Shown here: one piece after another, positions 61,762-64,000 of the stretch
Layout of the letters: each line of letters begins with the position of its first letter
Position numbering within the stretch: position 1 is the stretch's first letter
Assembly: GCA_015709655.1 (NCBI GenBank)
Contig: CP054181.1
Location: forward strand, 2,476,207 to 2,540,206
Reading direction: 5' to 3'
DNA from: Ignavibacteria bacterium
GTDB taxonomy: Bacteria; Bacteroidota; Ignavibacteria; Kapaibacteriales; Kapaibacteriaceae
DNA: 64,000 nucleotides
Notes under the pieces: model-generated
What the model was told of the DNA's origin: nothing
What the model saw: the letters and a program-made list of their open reading frames with translations, nothing else
Database searches by the model: none
Program-made: the position numbers and the translations under genes

Positions 61762-62001
61762 GTGAAGAAGGGTATTCATCCGGCATATAAGACCATCGAA
61801 GTTGTGATGACCGATGGTTCAACATTTAAGACGCGGTCCTGTTACAAAAGTGACCGTATGGTTTTAGAAATCGACTCCAAGAGTCACCCGTTCTTTACGG
61901 GCAAGCAGATGCTTATTGACACAGCCGGTCGTGTAGACCGCTTTAACAAGCGTCTGGCCAAGAGCAAGGCTGCTCGTGATTCCAAGGAGGCAGGGAAGTA
62001 A
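61762..62001 (+). CDS. rpmE: 50S ribosomal protein L31
   Basis: 79 residues from GTG 61762. MKKGIHPAYKTIEVVMTDGS, then SKSHPFFTGKQMLIDTAGRV and DRFNKRL are L31 signatures. The zinc-binding CxxC pattern of some L31 forms is absent, so it is a zinc-free (C-minus) form. It follows the small basic protein by 3 bases and precedes rpsR by 2. Confidence 0.95.
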   Translation: MKKGIHPAYKTIEVVMTDGSTFKTRSCYKSDRMVLEIDSKSHPFFTGKQMLIDTAGRVDRFNKRLAKSKAARDSKEAGK

Positions 62002-62003
62002 TT

Positions 62004-62297
62004 ATGAGTATCACAAATCCAACGCGTCAGGCGCAGGTGCCTAATCCGAACACCATTAATTCGCCGTTCCGGCAAAAAAAGAATCAGCCTCGTAAGCGTA
62101 ACAATCCACTGAAGCAGTCACGGTTGATTGACTATTTGGATCCTAAGTTTCTTGGTCGGTTTACCAACGACCAGGGTAAGATTCTTCCGCGTCGAATTAC
62201 CGGTGTAACGGCATTGCAACAGCGCAGGGTAACACGGGCTATCAAGTATGCCCGCCATCTGGGCTTGTTGCCGTTCGTGGCACAGGACACGCGTTAA
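62004..62297 (+). CDS. rpsR: 30S ribosomal protein S18
   Basis: 97 residues, with an N-terminal extension (about 35 basic, Pro/Asn-rich residues) and the conserved core IDYLDPKFLGRFTNDQGKIL, PRRITGVTALQQRRVTRAIK, ARHLGLLPFV. S18 lies on the small-subunit platform. It sits beside rpmE instead of the more usual rpsF-ssb neighbourhood. Confidence 0.96.
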   Translation: MSITNPTRQAQVPNPNTINSPFRQKKNQPRKRNNPLKQSRLIDYLDPKFLGRFTNDQGKILPRRITGVTALQQRRVTRAIKYARHLGLLPFVAQDTR

Positions 62298-62311
62298 CGG
62301 ACCCGCATTTT

Positions 62312-62383
62312 TGGGGCGTCGCCAAGTGGTAAGGCAGCGGATTTTGGTTCCGCCATTCGTTGGTTCGAATCCAGCCGCCCCAG
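62312..62383 (+). tRNA. tRNA-Gln(TTG)
   Basis: Cloverleaf with acceptor TGGGGCG/CGCCCCA, discriminator G, anticodon stem GCGGA/TCCGC and loop TTTTGGT giving anticodon TTG; T arm GTTGG-TTCGAAT-CCAGC. The U1-A72 pair is typical for bacterial tRNA-Gln. CCA is not fully encoded (GCA follows). Confidence 0.93.
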
Positions 62384-62410
62384 CATCCCCCGATCTTCTA
62401 TCTAACACCA

Positions 62411-63361
62411 GTGAGCGCTGAAATTAAGATTGTTTCGGGCAGGTCAAATCCTGATATTGCCCAAAAGATTGCCTTGGCTACACAGCGTGAATTAGCCTGT
62501 GTAACCATTCGCAACTTCAGCGATGGCGAAATCTGGGTTAAATACGAGGAAAACGTTCGCGGCGTTGACCTGTACATTGTACAGTCAACATTTGCACCGG
62601 CTGATAACCTGTTGGAAATGCTTATGCTGATCGACGCGGCAAAACGTGCGTCGGCACATAACATCACGGCAGTGATTCCATACTTCGGGTATGCCCGGCA
62701 GGATAGGAAGGATCAACCACGGGTGGCAATCACGGCAAAGCTGGTTGCAGATTTACTGACGAATGCCGGTGCAAACCGAATCATTACAATGGATATGCAT
62801 ACGCCGCAGTTGCAGGGCTTCTTTGATATCCCGGTTGATCACCTCTATGCCTCAACCGTAAGTGTTGATACAGTTCGAATGCATGTGGCCGATCCGATAA
62901 CAGTAGCTTCGCCCGATGTTGGTGGAGTTAAGAATGCCAGATCGTATGCCAAAATGCTGGGTGAGAATATCGACCTGGTAGTGGTGGACAAGCGGCGACC
63001 AAAGCATAACGACGCCGAGGTGATGAACATCATCGGTGATGCCAAGGGGAAAAATATCGTTGTTGTGGATGACCTTATCGATACCGGAACAACGTTTGTG
63101 CGTTGTGCTGAAGCTATGAAGGATGCGGGCGCAACATCGGTGATTGGAGTGTGTACGCATCCGGTGTTTAGTGGTGATGCTCTAAAGAAAATTGAGGAAT
63201 CGCAAGCTATTTCAAAGGTCTTTGTTTCTGACACAATTCCGTTGAAATCCACGAATTCGAAAATTGAAGTTATTAGTGTTGCCGGTTTATTTGCCGAAGC
63301 AATTATCCGGACACATGAAAATCAAAGTATAAGTTCTCTCTTTGAGAAAATCCAATCGTAA
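62411..63361 (+). CDS. prs: ribose-phosphate pyrophosphokinase
   Basis: 316 residues from GTG 62411 (MSAEIKIVSGRSNPDIAQKI), the normal length; the open frame upstream runs through tRNA-Gln and is not coding. Signatures: FSDGEIWVKYEENVRG, PYFGYARQDRK (ATP loop), MDMHTPQLQGFFDIPVDHL, VDKRRP and the PRPP loop VVVDDLIDTGTT. It makes PRPP for nucleotide, histidine and NAD synthesis and, here, for the polyprenyl-phosphoribose enzyme at 5097. Followed by rplY, a common pair. Confidence 0.97.
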   Translation: MSAEIKIVSGRSNPDIAQKIALATQRELACVTIRNFSDGEIWVKYEENVRGVDLYIVQSTFAPADNLLEMLMLIDAAKRASAHNITAVIPYFGYARQDRKDQPRVAITAKLVADLLTNAGANRIITMDMHTPQLQGFFDIPVDHLYASTVSVDTVRMHVADPITVASPDVGGVKNARSYAKMLGENIDLVVVDKRRPKHNDAEVMNIIGDAKGKNIVVVDDLIDTGTTFVRCAEAMKDAGATSVIGVCTHPVFSGDALKKIEESQAISKVFVSDTIPLKSTNSKIEVISVAGLFAEAIIRTHENQSISSLFEKIQS

Positions 63362-63409
63362 CTTTTTACATTAACCTAAGCCCCTTCCCCAAAGAAACAG
63401 AGAAATACT

Positions 63410-64000
63410 ATGAGTGACATTGTTTTAACAGCAGAATCCAGAATTCCCGGTAAGAAGACTGCCAAGCAGCTTCGCACGAACGACCGTGTTCCGGGTGTGT
63501 ACTATGGAAATAACGCAGAACCCGTTCACTTCTCAGTGCCAACGCTTAGTCTGCGTCCGGTGGTGTACACATCAAAAGCAAAGGTTATCAGCCTTGAGGT
63601 TGACGGCAAGAAAGGCGTCCCGTGCATCCTCAAGGATGTTTCGTTCGATCCGATCACGGACTCAATTGTCCATTTTGATCTGCTGGCAGTAGCTGCCGGC
63701 CATAAAATTCAGGTTGAAATACCGCTGCACCTTACGGGACAGGCTGTTGGCGTTCGCAACGGCGGCGTACTAGAGCAGGTTCTGTATAAAGCCCGTGTGA
63801 TGGCTGACCCCACAAAGATGCCCGAGCGGATTGATGTTGACATCACCAGTCTTGATGTGAACCAGTCAATTCATATCTCGCACCTTTCTATTGCCGGCAT
63901 CGAGTTTCTGGAAAAAGGCGAAAGCGTGGTTGTAACGTGCGTACCGCACCGTGCTGCCGGTGGAGAATCAGCCACCGATGCAGCCGCAACTGCCGACGCT
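63410..64000 (+). CDS. rplY: 50S ribosomal protein L25/general stress protein Ctc (3' end cut by window edge)
   Basis: 197 codons visible from ATG 63410. N-terminal L25 domain (ESRIPGKKTAKQLRTNDRVP, GVYYGNN) binding 5S rRNA and a C-terminal TL5/CTC domain (EIPLHLTGQAVGVRNGGVLE, then PTKMPERIDVDITSLDVNQS), with an Ala-rich tail entering the window edge. Long CTC-type form. 48 bases after prs. Confidence 0.95.
   Translation, partial: MSDIVLTAESRIPGKKTAKQLRTNDRVPGVYYGNNAEPVHFSVPTLSLRPVVYTSKAKVISLEVDGKKGVPCILKDVSFDPITDSIVHFDLLAVAAGHKIQVEIPLHLTGQAVGVRNGGVLEQVLYKARVMADPTKMPERIDVDITSLDVNQSIHISHLSIAGIEFLEKGESVVVTCVPHRAAGGESATDAAATADA

Noticed and set aside
62360-62410. Extended prs N-terminus starting inside tRNA-Gln
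   Set aside because: The sequence is the T arm of the tRNA; GTG 62411 gives the normal family length and N-terminus.

Overview
The window reads as a chromosomal segment of a bacterium of the Bacteroidota/Chlorobiota/Ignavibacteriota (FCB) group. A Kapaibacteria-like lineage would fit, but I infer that from gene content and style and have no marker phylogeny. Supporting signs are type IX secretion (T9SS)-style C-terminal sorting domains on exported proteins (10260-11192, less clearly 1593-2015 and 49738-51060) and the core gene orders dus-tilS-hpt-ftsH, mreBCD-smc and rpmE-rpsR-tRNA-prs-rplY.

Layout. 1-8.7 kb: a ClC-type chloride transporter (partial), two exported proteins, tRNA-His, then a tightly overlapping four-gene operon: a GH57 glucan branching enzyme followed by a UbiA-type phosphoribosyltransferase, a DprE1-like oxidase and a DprE2-like reductase. 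The last three match the three steps that make polyprenyl-phosphoryl-arabinose. A small lipoprotein gene closes this block. 8.87-42.52 kb: an accessory region with related insertion-sequence ends at both edges. 42.9-64 kb: conserved housekeeping genes.

The accessory region is the striking part. It carries a 2460-codon RHS/YD-repeat protein whose C-terminal toxin domain is a predicted zinc peptidase. Behind it come seven displaced C-terminal modules plus a stub. Each has a near-identical piece of the RHS core (about 0.7 kb or about 0.2 kb), then a different predicted toxin domain, then an exported candidate immunity protein, usually overlapping by ATGA. The toxin domains are HExxH zincins, a JAMM/JAB domain, papain-like (LRAT/NlpC-type) domains and a degenerate DELFH domain. 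All immunity candidates have signal peptides, lipoboxes or a membrane anchor, so the toxins probably act outside the cytoplasm. A repeated intergenic element precedes the last five modules. One module (about 2 kb including its flanks) is duplicated, and an IS3-family element lies between the main locus and the array.

Inside the 5' end of the RHS gene sits a 4647-bp AT-rich unit (12000-16646). It holds a Sau3AI-type restriction system: XRE regulator, C5-cytosine methyltransferase, a PD-(D/E)XK protein and a MutH/Sau3AI-like endonuclease. Removing it between ...AATTAT and CGTGGGTAT restores one continuous reading frame from a signal peptide (11892) into the RHS body. Read on the minus strand, the unit begins G^TTAGCAC, ends with a long imperfect hairpin resembling an integron attC site, and its rebuilt target is G^AT. 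It therefore looks like an integron-type gene cassette that landed outside an integron. Its methyltransferase and middle gene carry six single-base deletions, all in homopolymer runs, while the endonuclease frame is intact.
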